Shown in pieces: positions 1-9,554 of a stretch of DNA of 64,000 nt (position 1 is the stretch's first letter; each line of letters opens with the position of its first letter). Origin of the DNA: Rhizobacter sp. (GTDB taxonomy: Bacteria > Pseudomonadota > Gammaproteobacteria > Burkholderiales > Burkholderiaceae_C); assembly GCA_023954175.1 (NCBI GenBank), contig JAMLIM010000007.1:17302-81301 (forward strand), read 5' to 3'. A program made the translations under genes and the position numbers. The notes beneath the pieces are model-generated. The model had not been told where the DNA came from and made no database searches. It saw only the letters and a program-made list of their open reading frames with translations.

Positions 1-207
1 CAGCAGCAGGTCGGGCTTGCCGGGAGCGTAACTATCGGCAAGCCTCGCCTTCCAGACCTCCTCGCTCGTGAATGGAAGTTGCATCATCCCGGCATAGACC
101 GCGGGATCGCCCATGATGCGTGCGAGCGCGGCAGCGTCGGAGAGCGTAGCGCGCCGGATCGTGATCGCTTCCGTAGTCGCGTCCACAGCGCGGCGGCGCG
201 GGCCCAT
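1..207 (-). CDS. GNAT-family N-acetyltransferase, N-terminal part (cut by window edge)
   Basis: An open frame on the minus strand starts with ATG at 207 and runs off the window with no stop (69 codons seen). Its translation has the look of a RimJ/RimL-type GNAT N-terminus: after a basic start (MGPRRRAV) comes ITIRRATLSDAAALARIM, then GDPAVYAGMMQLPFT and EEVWKARLAD, the usual first beta strand and helices of acetyl-CoA-dependent acetyltransferases. The acetyl-CoA binding motif would lie beyond the window. The ATG is two bases after the alaS stop codon (210-212), so the two genes are probably co-transcribed and translationally coupled. The acceptor substrate cannot be deduced. Confidence 0.7.
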   Translation of the reverse strand, partial: MGPRRRAVDATTEAITIRRATLSDAAALARIMGDPAVYAGMMQLPFTSEEVWKARLADSYAPGKPDLLL

Positions 208-209
208 CG

Positions 210-2837
210 TCAGACGCGCTCCGCCACCCAACCCTGCACCGAGTCGAGCGCGGCACCGAGCCGGCTCGGGTCCGTCCCGCCCGCCATCGCCAGATCGGCC
301 TTGCCGCCGCCCTTGCCGCCGACCTGCCGGGCGACGAAGTTGACGAGCTCGCCGGCCTTGAGGCGCCCCGTCGCGTCGGCCGTCACGCCGGCCGCAAGCT
401 GCACCTTCGCGCCATCGACGACCGCAAGCACGATCGCTGCGCTCTTCAACTTGTTCTTCAGCTGGTCCATCGTCTCGCGCAGCGCCTTCGCGTCGGCGCC
501 GTCGAGCGTCGCCGCGAGCACCTTGAGGCCACCGACGTCGACCGCGCGCGCGACCAGCTCATCGCCCTGCGACGACGCGAGCCGGCCCTTCATCGCCGCG
601 AGCTCGCGCTCGAGGTGGCGGATCTGGTCGAGCATCGCGTGCACGCGCGCGTTGACGTCGCCGGTCGAAACCTTGAGCGTCCCGGCGACGCCGCCGAGCG
701 TGCGCTCCATCTCCTGCGCATAGGCGAGCGCGTTGTCACCGGTGAGCGCCTCGACGCGACGCACACCGGCCGCGACGCCGCCCTCGGCGACGATCGTGAA
801 GAAGCCGATGTCACCGCTGCGTGCAACGTGCGTGCCACCGCACAGCTCGCGGCTGGTGCCGATGTCGAGCACGCGCACCTCGTCGCCGTATTTCTCGCCG
901 AACAGCATCATCGCGCCGGCCTTCTGCGCCTCGTCGATCGGCATCACGCGCGCCTGCGTCGCGGTGTTGGCGACGATCTCGGCGTTGACGAGCTGCTCGA
1001 TGCGCCAGATCTGCTCGTCGCTGAGCGGTGCGTTGTGCGCGAAGTCGAAGCGTGTGCGTTCGGGCGTGACGAGCGAGCCCTTCTGCTGCACGTGCGCGCC
1101 GAGCACCTCGCGCAGCGCCTTGTGCATCAGGTGCGTCGCGCTGTGGTTGCGCACGGTGCGCGCGCGGCGTTCGGCATCGACGCGGGCGACGAAGTTGTCG
1201 CCGATCTCGACCTCGCCTTCGAGGATCCGGCCGTGATGGCCGAACACGCTCGCCTGGATCTTCTGCGTGTCCTCGACGATCACGCGCGAGCGCGCATTGC
1301 GCAGTTCGCCGCTGTCACCGACCTGGCCGCCCGATTCGGCATAGAACGGCGTGTGATCGAGCACGACGACGACATCGTCGCCGGCCTGCGCACGCTGCAC
1401 CGGCGTGCCGTCGAGGTAGAGCGCAACGACCAAGCTGCGCTCACACACCAGGTGCTCGTAGCCGTGGAAGGTCGTCGGGGCGCCGTCGTAGACGAGGCCC
1501 TGCGCCATCTTGAACTTGGCCGATGCGCGCGCCTTCTCGCGCTGCCGGTTCATCGCCGCCTCGAAGCCCGCGCTGTCGACGGTCACGCCGCGCTCGCGGC
1601 AGACGTCCGCGGTCAGGTCGAGCGGGAAGCCGTAGGTGTCGTGCAGCTTGAAGGCGGTCTCGCCGTCGATCTGTCTTGTGCCGCCGGCGAGCGCGGCCTC
1701 GAGGATCTCCATGCCGTTGGCGATCGTCTGGAAAAAGCGCTCTTCCTCCTGCTTCAGGACGTCGGTGATGCGCAGCTTGTCGCGCCGCAGTTCAGGATAT
1801 GCATCGCCCATCTCGTCGGCGAGCGGCGCGACGAGCGTGTGGAAGAACGGCCTCCTCGCGCCGAGCTTGTAGCCATGGCGGATCGCACGGCGCGCGATGC
1901 GGCGCAGCACGTAGCCGCGGCCTTCGTTGCCGGGGATCACACCGTCGGCGACGGTGAAGGCGCAGGCGCGGATGTGGTCGGCAATCACCTTGAGCGACGG
2001 CGAGTCCTTGTCGACGCCGCTCGCGCCCGCGGCCTCGACGGCCTGCCTGGCCGCCGCGAGCAGGTTCACGAACAGATCGATCTCGTAGTTGGAATGCACG
2101 TGCTGCAGCACCGCCGCCAGGCGCTCGAGCCCCATGCCGGTGTCGACGCTCGGCTTGGGCAGCTTGTGCATCACGCCCGCCTCGTCGCGGTTGAACTGCA
2201 TGAACACGAGGTTCCAGATCTCGATGTAGCGGTCGCCGTCCTCGTCCGGCGAGCCGGGCGGGCCGCCCGCGATCTCGGCGCCGTGGTCGTAGAAGATCTC
2301 GGTGCATGGGCCGCAGGGGCCGGTGTCGCCCATCATCCAGAAGTTGTCGGACGCGTAGCGCGCACCCTTGTTGTCGCCGATGCGCACGATGCGCTCGGCC
2401 GGGACGCCGATCGTCTTGTGCCAGATGTCGTAGGCCTCGTCGTCCTCGGCGTAGACCGTGACCCAGAGCTTCTCGGCGGGCAGCTTGAAGACCTCCGTCA
2501 ACAACTCCCACGCGAAGCGAATGGCGTCGTGCTTGAAGTAGTCGCCGAAGCTGAAGTTGCCCAGCATCTCGAAGAAGGTGTGATGGCGCGCGGTGTAGCC
2601 GACGTTTTCGAGGTCGTTGTGCTTGCCGCCGGCGCGGATGCACTTCTGCGCCGTCGCGGCACGCGCATACGGCCGCTTGTCGAAGCCGAGAAACACGTCC
2701 TTGAACTGGTTCATGCCGGCGTTCGTGAACAGCAGCGTCGGGTCGTCGCCCGGGACGACGGGGCTCGACGCGACGACGGCATGGCCCCGGGCCTCGAAGA
2801 ATTTCAGGAACTGGGAGCGGATCTCGGAGGCCTTCAT
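210..2837 (-). CDS. alaS: alanyl-tRNA synthetase
   Basis: Charges tRNA-Ala in the cytoplasm and hydrolyses mis-charged Ser/Gly-tRNA. The 875-residue product is of normal length for the family. It starts [19 protein letters not shown], the class II N-terminal hallmark, with the catalytic domain continuing through [12 protein letters not shown]-type sequence (seen as [16 protein letters not shown]). The editing domain carries the zinc-ligand motifs [11 protein letters not shown] and [13 protein letters not shown], and the C-terminal part (coiled coil then C-Ala, ending in the [15 protein letters not shown] glycine-rich stretch) is complete. An in-frame start 96 bases upstream exists, but the ATG at 2837 gives the conserved N-terminus. 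The next gene downstream, a GNAT acetyltransferase, begins 2 bases after the stop. Confidence 0.98.
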   Translation of the reverse strand: MKASEIRSQFLKFFEARGHAVVASSPVVPGDDPTLLFTNAGMNQFKDVFLGFDKRPYARAATAQKCIRAGGKHNDLENVGYTARHHTFFEMLGNFSFGDYFKHDAIRFAWELLTEVFKLPAEKLWVTVYAEDDEAYDIWHKTIGVPAERIVRIGDNKGARYASDNFWMMGDTGPCGPCTEIFYDHGAEIAGGPPGSPDEDGDRYIEIWNLVFMQFNRDEAGVMHKLPKPSVDTGMGLERLAAVLQHVHSNYEIDLFVNLLAAARQAVEAAGASGVDKDSPSLKVIADHIRACAFTVADGVIPGNEGRGYVLRRIARRAIRHGYKLGARRPFFHTLVAPLADEMGDAYPELRRDKLRITDVLKQEEERFFQTIANGMEILEAALAGGTRQIDGETAFKLHDTYGFPLDLTADVCRERGVTVDSAGFEAAMNRQREKARASAKFKMAQGLVYDGAPTTFHGYEHLVCERSLVVALYLDGTPVQRAQAGDDVVVVLDHTPFYAESGGQVGDSGELRNARSRVIVEDTQKIQASVFGHHGRILEGEVEIGDNFVARVDAERRARTVRNHSATHLMHKALREVLGAHVQQKGSLVTPERTRFDFAHNAPLSDEQIWRIEQLVNAEIVANTATQARVMPIDEAQKAGAMMLFGEKYGDEVRVLDIGTSRELCGGTHVARSGDIGFFTIVAEGGVAAGVRRVEALTGDNALAYAQEMERTLGGVAGTLKVSTGDVNARVHAMLDQIRHLERELAAMKGRLASSQGDELVARAVDVGGLKVLAATLDGADAKALRETMDQLKNKLKSAAIVLAVVDGAKVQLAAGVTADATGRLKAGELVNFVARQVGGKGGGKADLAMAGGTDPSRLGAALDSVQGWVAERV

Positions 2838-2972
2838 GGACACCCTTGTTGGACACGGCACGGCGGCCCGGCGGCCGCAAGCGTCGGATTTTAGGCGGCC
2901 GGCGCTTGGACGACGCCCGCAGGCCACGCCCACGCGCTAGGATCGTCGGCGCCGGACAACGAAAGCCTCACG

Positions 2973-4214
2973 ATGCCCCACCACCCCAGCCCACCCCCGC
3001 CCGCAGGCCCGCTTGCCGGCGTGCGCGTACTCGACCTGTCGCGCGTGCTGGCGGGCCCGTGGGCGGCGCAGATGCTCGCCGACTACGGCGCCGACGTGAT
3101 CAAGGTCGAGCGCCCTGGCGAGGGCGACGACACCCGCGCCTGGGGCCCGCCCTGGTTCGGCGACGCGGCGGATCGCATGTCGGCCTACTACCTGTGCGCG
3201 AACCGCGGCAAGCGCTCGATCGCGATCGACATCGCCAGCAGCGCGGGGCAGGCGCAGATCCGCCAGCTGGCGCGCGAAACCGACGTGCTGATCGAGAACT
3301 ACAAGGTCGGCCAGCTCGCGCGCTACGGGCTCGATGCGGCGTCGCTCCAGGCGCTGAACCCGGGCCTCGTCTATTGCTCGATCACCGGCTACGGCCAGAC
3401 CGGCCCCGACGCCGCGCGCGCCGGCTACGACTTCGCGATCCAGGCCGCCGGCGGCCTGATGAGCATCACCGGCGAGCGCGACGGCACGCCCGGCAGCGAG
3501 CCGCAGAAGGTCGGCGTCGCGGTGGTCGACGTGATGACGGGCGTCTACGCGACGAGCGCGATCCTCGCCGCGCTGCACGAGCGCCACCGCACCGGGCGCG
3601 GCGCGCACATCGACATGGCGCTGCTCGACGTGCAGGTTGCGATGCTCGCGAACCAGGCCAGCAACCACCTCGTCGGCGGCCGGGTGCCGAAGCGCCTGGG
3701 CAACGCGCACGCCAACATCGTGCCCTACCAGGTGTTCGCGACGGCCGACGGCCACATCGTGCTCGCGATCGGCAACGACGCGCAGTTCGCCAAGCTCTGC
3801 GCCCTCGTGGGGCAGGCCGCGGTGGCACGCGATGCGCGATTTGCCACCAACGCGCAGCGCGTCGCGCAGCGCGCCGAACTCGTGCCGATGATCGCCGGCT
3901 GGATGCTCGCGCGCGGCACCGAGGAATGGGTCGGCGCGCTCGATGCCTGCGGCGTGCCCTGCGCGCCGATCCGCGACATCGCGCAGGTCTTCGAATCGGC
4001 GCAGGTTCGCGCGCGCGGCATGCAGGTGGCGCTCGAAACGGCCGACGGCCGCGACATGCCTGGCGTGGCGTCGCCGGTCGTGTTCGACGGTCGGCGCGCC
4101 GTCGCGGCGCAGACGCCTCCTGCGCTCGACGAACAGGGCGATGCCATCCGCGCCGCGCTCGACGCGTCGCCGGGCTGGCCGCCGGCCGAACCGAAGCGCG
4201 GAGCCGGCGCTTGA
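2973..4214 (+). CDS. CaiB/BaiF family CoA transferase (class III)
   Basis: A 413-residue class III CoA transferase that would move CoA between carboxylic acids. The N-terminus has the family pattern LAGVRVLDLSRVLAGPWAAQ, followed by LADYGADVIKVERPGEGDDTR. The expected catalytic aspartate is D153 in RAGYDFAIQAAGGLMSITG. The C-terminal domain has the usual EEWVGALDACGVPCAPIRDI pattern. It is divergent from alaS across 135 bases. The acyl substrate cannot be assigned (formyl-, succinyl- and other CoA transferases share this fold). The following gene is gabD 161 bases downstream, so a succinyl-linked role is possible but is only inference. Confidence 0.93.
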   Translation: MPHHPSPPPPAGPLAGVRVLDLSRVLAGPWAAQMLADYGADVIKVERPGEGDDTRAWGPPWFGDAADRMSAYYLCANRGKRSIAIDIASSAGQAQIRQLARETDVLIENYKVGQLARYGLDAASLQALNPGLVYCSITGYGQTGPDAARAGYDFAIQAAGGLMSITGERDGTPGSEPQKVGVAVVDVMTGVYATSAILAALHERHRTGRGAHIDMALLDVQVAMLANQASNHLVGGRVPKRLGNAHANIVPYQVFATADGHIVLAIGNDAQFAKLCALVGQAAVARDARFATNAQRVAQRAELVPMIAGWMLARGTEEWVGALDACGVPCAPIRDIAQVFESAQVRARGMQVALETADGRDMPGVASPVVFDGRRAVAAQTPPALDEQGDAIRAALDASPGWPPAEPKRGAGA

Positions 4215-4375
4215 CCACCTTGGCCCTGCATCCGAGCGCCGGCCGAGCGAATGGCCCCCGCGCCAGCACGAAACGCCACGCCATGCGCCTGCGCAAGCGG
4301 TTCGCTGTACCCTAGAGAGTTCGGAATTCCCCCCGGCCGCCGGCGCGGCGGCCCTTCCAGACGGAGAACCTCAGC

Positions 4376-5848
4376 ATGGACATGAAGACTTCCCCCCTCG
4401 CGACATTGAAGGACCCGACCCTGCTCAAGACCGACGCCCTGGTCGATGGCAAGTGGCTGCGCGGCAGCCGCCGCTTCGACGTGACGGACCCGGCGACGAG
4501 CGCCAAGCTCGTCGATGTGGCCGACCTCGGCGTCGACGAAACGCAGGCGGCGATCGACGCCGCCGCGCGCGCCCTGCCCGCCTGGCGCGCGAAGCCGGCC
4601 AAGGAGCGCGGCGCGATCCTGATGGCATGGTTCCGGCTGATGCACGAACATGCGGACGACCTCGCGCGGATCATGACGGCCGAGCAGGGCAAGCCGCTCG
4701 CCGAGGCGCGCGGCGAGGTGATCTACGGCGCGAGCTTCATCGAGTGGTTCGCCGAGGAAGGCAAGCGCGTCTACGGCGAGACGGTGCCGACGACCGACCC
4801 GAACAAGCGCTACCTCGTCATCAAGCAGGCGATGGGGGTGTGCGCCGCGATCACGCCGTGGAACTTCCCGAACGCGATGATCACGCGCAAGGTCGGCCCG
4901 GCGCTCGCCGCCGGCTGCCCGGTGATCGTCAAGCCGGCCGGGCAGACGCCGCTGTCGGCGCTCGCGCTGGCCGAGCTCGGGCAGCGCGCCGGCCTGCCGG
5001 CGGGTGTGCTCAACGTCATCACCGCTGCCAAGTCGGCTGCCATCGGCAAGCTGTTGTGCGAGAGCGAGACGGTGCGTCACCTGTCGTTCACCGGCTCGAC
5101 CGAGGTCGGCCGCATCCTCGCCGCGCAGTGCGCGCCGACGATCAAGAAACTCTCGCTCGAGCTCGGCGGCAATGCGCCCTTCATCGTGTTCGACGATGCC
5201 GATCTGGACAGTGCGGCCGACGGCGCGCTGATCAGCAAGTACCGCAACGCCGGCCAGACCTGCGTCTGCGCGAACCGGCTCTATGTGCAGGACAACGTGT
5301 ACGACGCCTTCGTCGAGAAGCTCGCCGCCAAGGCGCGCGGCATCAAGGTCGGCAACGGCTTCGAGGCCGGCGTGACGCAGGGGCCGATGATCGACGACAA
5401 CGCCGTCGCCAAGATCGAGAGCCACGTCGCGGATGCGCTGAAGAAGGGCGCGAAGGTGCTCACCGGCGGCAAGAAGTCCGGCGATCGCTTCTTCGAGCCG
5501 ACGGTGCTGATCAACGCGACGAGCGACATGCTGTGCGCGCGCGAGGAGACCTTCGGCCCGGTGGCGCCGGTGTTCCGCTTCAAGACCGAGGAAGAGGCGA
5601 TCGCACTCGCGAACGACACCGAGTTCGGCCTCGCGGCCTACTTCTACAGCCGCGACATCGGCCGCATCTTCCGCGTCGGCGAGGGGCTGGAGTCGGGCAT
5701 GGTCGGCGTCAACACCGGGCTGATCTCGACCGCCGAGGTGCCGTTCGGCGGCGTCAAGCAATCGGGCCTGGGGCGCGAGGGATCGCGTCACGGCATCGAG
5801 GACTATGTCGAGATGAAGTACCTCTGCCTGGGCGACATCAACAAGTAG
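4376..5848 (+). CDS. gabD: succinate-semialdehyde dehydrogenase (NADP+)
   Basis: Oxidises succinate semialdehyde, the product of GABA transaminase, to succinate; cytoplasmic. The 490-residue protein has the aldehyde dehydrogenase motifs: ITPWNFPNAMITRK with the VKPAGQTPLSALALAE cofactor region, FTGSTEVG, the catalytic glutamate E262 in LELGGNAPF, and the nucleophile C296 in NAGQTCVCANRLYVQ. The doublet CVC around the nucleophile is typical of GabD. It ends in the usual FGGVKQSGLGREGSRHGIEDYVEMKYLC block. A purine-rich GGAGAA lies upstream of the ATG. It is 10 kb away from the putrescine/GABA cluster in this window but would be its terminal enzyme together with gabT. Confidence 0.95.
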   Translation: MDMKTSPLATLKDPTLLKTDALVDGKWLRGSRRFDVTDPATSAKLVDVADLGVDETQAAIDAAARALPAWRAKPAKERGAILMAWFRLMHEHADDLARIMTAEQGKPLAEARGEVIYGASFIEWFAEEGKRVYGETVPTTDPNKRYLVIKQAMGVCAAITPWNFPNAMITRKVGPALAAGCPVIVKPAGQTPLSALALAELGQRAGLPAGVLNVITAAKSAAIGKLLCESETVRHLSFTGSTEVGRILAAQCAPTIKKLSLELGGNAPFIVFDDADLDSAADGALISKYRNAGQTCVCANRLYVQDNVYDAFVEKLAAKARGIKVGNGFEAGVTQGPMIDDNAVAKIESHVADALKKGAKVLTGGKKSGDRFFEPTVLINATSDMLCAREETFGPVAPVFRFKTEEEAIALANDTEFGLAAYFYSRDIGRIFRVGEGLESGMVGVNTGLISTAEVPFGGVKQSGLGREGSRHGIEDYVEMKYLCLGDINK

Positions 5849-5893
5849 CAATGCGGCGCCGTCGGCGGGCACCGCCCCGCCGCGCGGCGCGCC

Positions 5894-6862
5894 TCAAGGC
5901 GGGTCGATATCGCCGTCGTTGGCGGCGCCCGTGTCGCGCCACTGGCTTTCGCGCCAGTTGACGAAGCCGTCGCGTCCGCTGATCTGCGCCGCCGCGGCGG
6001 AAGAGAGCGCCTGGCGCAGCAGCACGCTGGCGTCATTGCCGTCGGCAGGAAACTGGCTGATGCCGATGCCCGCTGCGATCGCGGCACTCTGGCCGGACAG
6101 CGAGAACGTCTGGCGCAGCGCCTGCAGCAGCTTGCGTGCGACGAGCTCGGCGTCCACCGGCTCCTCGGTCGATGCCAGCAACAGCGCGAACGTGTCCGCC
6201 GTCAGCGCGGCGACGACATCGCTCGAGCGCACCGCTGCCCGCAGCCGCACGGCGACCTTGCGCCGCAGCACGTTGGCGGACTCGCTGCCGAGCGTCGCCT
6301 CGATCGTGTCGAAGCCTTCAATGCGCAGCGCGAGCAAGGCCATCGGCGCAGGCTCGCGCCCGCGCAAGGCGAGCAACTGGCTCATGTGGTCGATGAGCTG
6401 CTGCCGATTGGGCAGGCCGGTGCGCAGATCGGTCGCGCTCGCCTTGCGCGCCTCGAGCTCGATGCGCTTGCGCTCGACGGCCAGGCGCAGGCTGCGCGCG
6501 GCGTCGATCGCGGCCGCGTCGGTGGCGACCGGCAGCGAGAGAACGTCCTGCACGCCGGACTGCAGCAGGCGCAGCGCCAGCGCCGCGTCGAGCGCACCCG
6601 CGATGCGCACCACGACGGCCATGTCCGGTGTCGCCTGCGCGAGGCCGGGCCAGGCCGGCAGTTGAGACGCTTCAGCGGCGCTCGCGTCGATCATCACGCC
6701 GTCGAACGCACGCTCGCCAAGCGTTGTGCTGGCTTCCCCAAGGCTGGCGCAATGCGTGACTTCGAACGGCCCGAACGGCGCGTCGGCAAGCCTTCGATCG
6801 ATGACGGGCGTGGCCGCTCCATCCGTCCCGATCCAGAGAATCCTCAGTGCGGCACTTTGCAA
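5894..6862 (-). CDS. degenerate GGDEF-domain protein with REC-like N-terminus, probable c-di-GMP receptor
   Basis: A 322-residue protein in two parts. Residues 7-120 resemble a response-regulator receiver fold (LRILWIGTDG, FDGVMIDAS, QSGVQDVLSLP), but the acidic pocket and conserved lysine are not intact. Residues 145-300 are a GGDEF fold, opening with DLRTGLPNRQQLIDHM; at the active site GGDEF is replaced by TADTF (221-225), so cyclase activity is unlikely. An RSSD motif (212-215) sits exactly five residues before that site, the spacing of the product-binding I-site. TTG at 6862 is chosen as start because GGAGG lies 7 bases upstream; a longer in-frame start exists at 6997 but has no such support. 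It is convergent with gabD. Confidence 0.8.
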   Translation of the reverse strand: MQSAALRILWIGTDGAATPVIDRRLADAPFGPFEVTHCASLGEASTTLGERAFDGVMIDASAAEASQLPAWPGLAQATPDMAVVVRIAGALDAALALRLLQSGVQDVLSLPVATDAAAIDAARSLRLAVERKRIELEARKASATDLRTGLPNRQQLIDHMSQLLALRGREPAPMALLALRIEGFDTIEATLGSESANVLRRKVAVRLRAAVRSSDVVAALTADTFALLLASTEEPVDAELVARKLLQALRQTFSLSGQSAAIAAGIGISQFPADGNDASVLLRQALSSAAAAQISGRDGFVNWRESQWRDTGAANDGDIDPP

Positions 6863-7108
6863 TTCAGTCCCTCCGATGCCTGCCCTGGCCGGGCAAGTTC
6901 GTTCGCGCCGGCCGTTCTGCGCCACCCGCGCCTGCGCGACGCCACCGAACGCGTCAACGATGCCACTTGCATCGTAGCGGCGAACGAAGCCGAGCATATC
7001 CCGCCGATTACGCCCGCCGCGGCTTTCACGCCGTCGTCCGCAGGCGCTGCGTTAGCATGGTTCTCGAACCTGCCCCAGGGCCGGGCCCGGGAAACACTGG
7101 AGCCAGAC

Positions 7109-7843
7109 ATGAAGCGACGCTTGTTTTTCATTGCGGGCATGCAGGCCGCAGGCATGAGCCTGGCGCAGATGCCGAGCCTGGACAGCCTGATGAAGGACGT
7201 TCCCAAGCTGCCGGCGGCGACCGGCGCCACGGCGGGATCGTCCAACGTCAAGACCGACATTGCCGGCATCAAGGAAGCGCTCGCCATCGGCACCGAGAAG
7301 GCGGTGAACAGCCTCTCGAAGCCGAACGGCTACTTCGGCGACCAGGCCGTCAAGATCCTGATGCCCGGGAGCCTGCAGAAAGTGGCCGACGTGGCGCGCA
7401 TGGCAGGCTACGAGAAGCAGGTCGACGCATTCATACTGAGCATGAACCGCGCCGCCGAAGCCGCCGTGCCGCTCGCGGCCAAGATCTTCGCCGACGCGAT
7501 TCGCAACATGAGCGTGGACGACGTGCGCGGCATCCTCACCGGCGGCGACACCGCGGCCACCGACTTATTCCGCCGCAAGTCGGGCGACAAGCTCTTTGCG
7601 GCCTTCAAGCCTGTCGTGTCCAAAAAGATCAACGAGGTTGGCGCCACGCGCGCCTACAAGGACATGATGGGGCAGTACCAGCAAGTGCCCCTCATGCAAA
7701 CCAAATCGCTCGACCTCGACGACTACGTCACCCGCAAGGCGCTCGACGGCGTGTTCTATAGGGTCGGCCAGGAAGAAAAGCAGATCCGCACCAATCCGGC
7801 TGCGCGCACGACCGAACTGCTGAAATCGGTCTTCGGCAAATAG
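7109..7843 (+). CDS. DUF4197 domain-containing protein
   Basis: A 244-residue protein of the DUF4197 family, function unknown. After a short basic and hydrophobic start (MKRRLFFIAGMQAAGMSLAQ, a likely signal peptide) come the family features: IKEALAIGTEKAVNSLSKPNG, FGDQAVKILMPGSLQKV, MNRAAEAAVPLAAKIFADAI, ILTGGDTAATDLFRRKS and a C-terminal DYVTRKALDGVFYRVGQEE. The ATG at 7109 is favoured over upstream in-frame starts because it gives the signal peptide. It stands alone between the minus-strand GGDEF gene and tRNA-Gly. A periplasmic location is inferred. Confidence 0.85.
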   Translation: MKRRLFFIAGMQAAGMSLAQMPSLDSLMKDVPKLPAATGATAGSSNVKTDIAGIKEALAIGTEKAVNSLSKPNGYFGDQAVKILMPGSLQKVADVARMAGYEKQVDAFILSMNRAAEAAVPLAAKIFADAIRNMSVDDVRGILTGGDTAATDLFRRKSGDKLFAAFKPVVSKKINEVGATRAYKDMMGQYQQVPLMQTKSLDLDDYVTRKALDGVFYRVGQEEKQIRTNPAARTTELLKSVFGK

Positions 7844-8008
7844 CCAAGCGGCGCAGGCCGTGCCGGCGTCCGCGCGCAACAGGACGCTTCGGAGCGAAGT
7901 CCATTGCGCCCGTCGCCGAGACAGGTTTCTGGTGTGCGAGCCGCCAGTCGATCGCCGCGCGTGAAGGCGCGTGAGGGCAGCCTGTGATCGCGTAAACTTG
8001 GCGCCGCT

Positions 8009-8082
8009 GCGGGTGTAGTTCAATGGTAGAACGGCAGCTTCCCAAGCTTCATACGAGGGTTCGATTCCCTTCACCCGCTCCA
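8009..8082 (+). tRNA. tRNA-Gly (anticodon CCC)
   Basis: A 74-base cloverleaf including an encoded CCA. The acceptor GCGGGTG pairs with CACCCGC, the D arm is GTTC...GAAC, the anticodon loop is TTCCCAA (CCC), and the T arm contains GGTTCGATTCC. One mismatch is present in the anticodon stem. It closely resembles the enterobacterial glyU sequence as remembered. No other tRNA lies next to it. Confidence 0.97.
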
Positions 8083-8136
8083 CTTCACCGCTCCAGTCCC
8101 CGAACGCCCCCGCGGCCTCGCCCGCAGGTGCGGTGC

Positions 8137-8388
8137 TCAAGGATTGGTCGACAATTCCCGGTTGATGATCTGACGCGCGCGGCGCATCGCGTAGAACAGC
8201 GCGTCGCGCGCCGTGCCCCAGCGGTAGCCGCAGGCAAGGCTCTCGTCGCGGAAGGTCTCGGCGCCGCGCGGGGATCCATCGTCGATGCGCCTGACGACGA
8301 GGGCTGCGATGTAGCCTTCGCCGAGTGGCGCCTCGACCGCGCCGGCGTAGATGCGAAACGGGCCTTCGGTACATTCTTCGAACTGCAC
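8137..8388 (-). CDS. small conserved-looking hypothetical protein
   Basis: An 83-residue cytoplasmic protein without a recognised domain. It reads like a real coding sequence: FEECTEGPFRIYAGAVEAPLG, GYIAALVVRRIDD, then DESLACGYRWGTARDALFYAMRRARQIINREL. GTG at 8388 is chosen because GGAGG (complement of 8394-8398) sits 5 bases upstream; a TTG at 8400 is the alternative. It is convergent with tRNA-Gly and divergent from the DMT transporter gene. No function is proposed. Confidence 0.55.
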   Translation of the reverse strand: MQFEECTEGPFRIYAGAVEAPLGEGYIAALVVRRIDDGSPRGAETFRDESLACGYRWGTARDALFYAMRRARQIINRELSTNP

Positions 8389-8588
8389 ATGGACCTCCAA
8401 GGCAAGCGCCTTCGCCCGCCAGGCCCCCGACTATGTGCCGCGCACGCGCGGCTGGGTATCCACCAGAGGGACGACACCCAAAAGGGGGAGAAGGCACAGC
8501 GCTTTCCCGTTCGTGCGACCGTGTTGCAAATACTCGGCGTCGTGGCCCGCCCGCGATTCAGCCGGCGATCCGCGTGCCGGAGCCCGGT

Positions 8589-9494
8589 TTGAACGCCTCC
8601 GCACCCGCGATCGACGCCGCATCCGCGCGCCGCGCGCTCGTGTTGCTCGTGATCCTGACGCTGGTCTGGGGGTCGACCTGGCCGCTCTTCTCGATGGCGG
8701 TGCACGAGGTCTCGGTCTGGACCTTCCGCGCGATTTCGGTGACGGTCGCCGGTCTGGTCGTGCTCGGCGTCGCGCGCTTTCGCGGGCAGTCCTTGCGCAT
8801 CCCGCGCAGGCACTGGCCGCGCGTCGGTATCGCGACCTTCTTCTACTTCGTGCTGTGGAACATCGCGAGCACCTACGCGGCGATCCTGCTGCCTTCGGGC
8901 CAGGCGGCGGTGGTCGGTTTCACGATGCCGCTGTGGTCGGCGCTGATCTCCTGGGCGCTGCTCGGGGAGCGGCTCGGCGCGCGCCTCGTCCTCGGCATCA
9001 TGCTCGGAGCAACCGCCGTGCTGCTGCTGATGGTGCCGAGCTTTCACGCCTACGCCAGGGCGCCGGCCGGCCTTGCGATGGGCCTCGTCGCCGCGATCGG
9101 TTGGGCGACCGGCACCTTGATCATCAAGCGCGGCAGGCTCGATGTGCCCGCCACCGTGCTGACCGGCTGGCAGTTGCTGGTCGCGGCCGTGCCGACCGCG
9201 ATCGGCGCCGCGATTCTTGGCGACGGCGTCTGGTTCATGCCGTCGTGGCAGTCGATCGCGGTGATCACCTACATCGCGCTCGTGCCGATGGCGATCGGCA
9301 ACGTCAGCTGGTTCGCGATCGTCGACATCCTGCCGGTCAACGTCGCCGGGTTGTCGGTCGTCGCGGTGCCGGTGGTGGCGATGCTCGCCGGCGCGCTGGT
9401 GCACGGCGAGCCGCTTGGCGCGATCCAGCTGACGGCGATGGTCTGCTGCTTTGTCGCGCTCTGGCTCGTGCTGGTGCGTCCGGGCCTGCGATAG
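8589..9494 (+). CDS. EamA/DMT-family transporter
   Basis: A 301-residue inner-membrane protein with about ten hydrophobic helices and two EamA repeats. The first repeat starts ALVLLVILTLVWGSTWPLFS, the second GLAMGLVAAIGWATGTLIIKRGR. The conserved start of family members (VWGSTWP) and the C-terminal VVAMLAGALVHGEPLG motif are present. No ATG precedes the first helix; TTG at 8589 has GGAG 6 bases upstream and gives MNASAPAIDAAS before the helix. The substrate (metabolite or drug efflux) cannot be told from sequence. It is the first of three DMT transporters in the window. Confidence 0.88.
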   Translation: MNASAPAIDAASARRALVLLVILTLVWGSTWPLFSMAVHEVSVWTFRAISVTVAGLVVLGVARFRGQSLRIPRRHWPRVGIATFFYFVLWNIASTYAAILLPSGQAAVVGFTMPLWSALISWALLGERLGARLVLGIMLGATAVLLLMVPSFHAYARAPAGLAMGLVAAIGWATGTLIIKRGRLDVPATVLTGWQLLVAAVPTAIGAAILGDGVWFMPSWQSIAVITYIALVPMAIGNVSWFAIVDILPVNVAGLSVVAVPVVAMLAGALVHGEPLGAIQLTAMVCCFVALWLVLVRPGLR

Positions 9495-9554
9495 GCGACG
9501 GCCCGCGCGGCCTCGCCGCCGCAGGCGGTCGGTCGGTCAGTCGGTGTCGCTAGC

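Noticed and set aside
615-2894. A 759-codon open frame antisense to alaS, and similar long antisense frames such as 3725-5872, 13931-15979 and 21181-23556
   Set aside because: They lie opposite clear enzyme genes and arise from the high G/C third positions. Their translations are Arg/Ala/His-rich with no domain, and no ribosome sites match.
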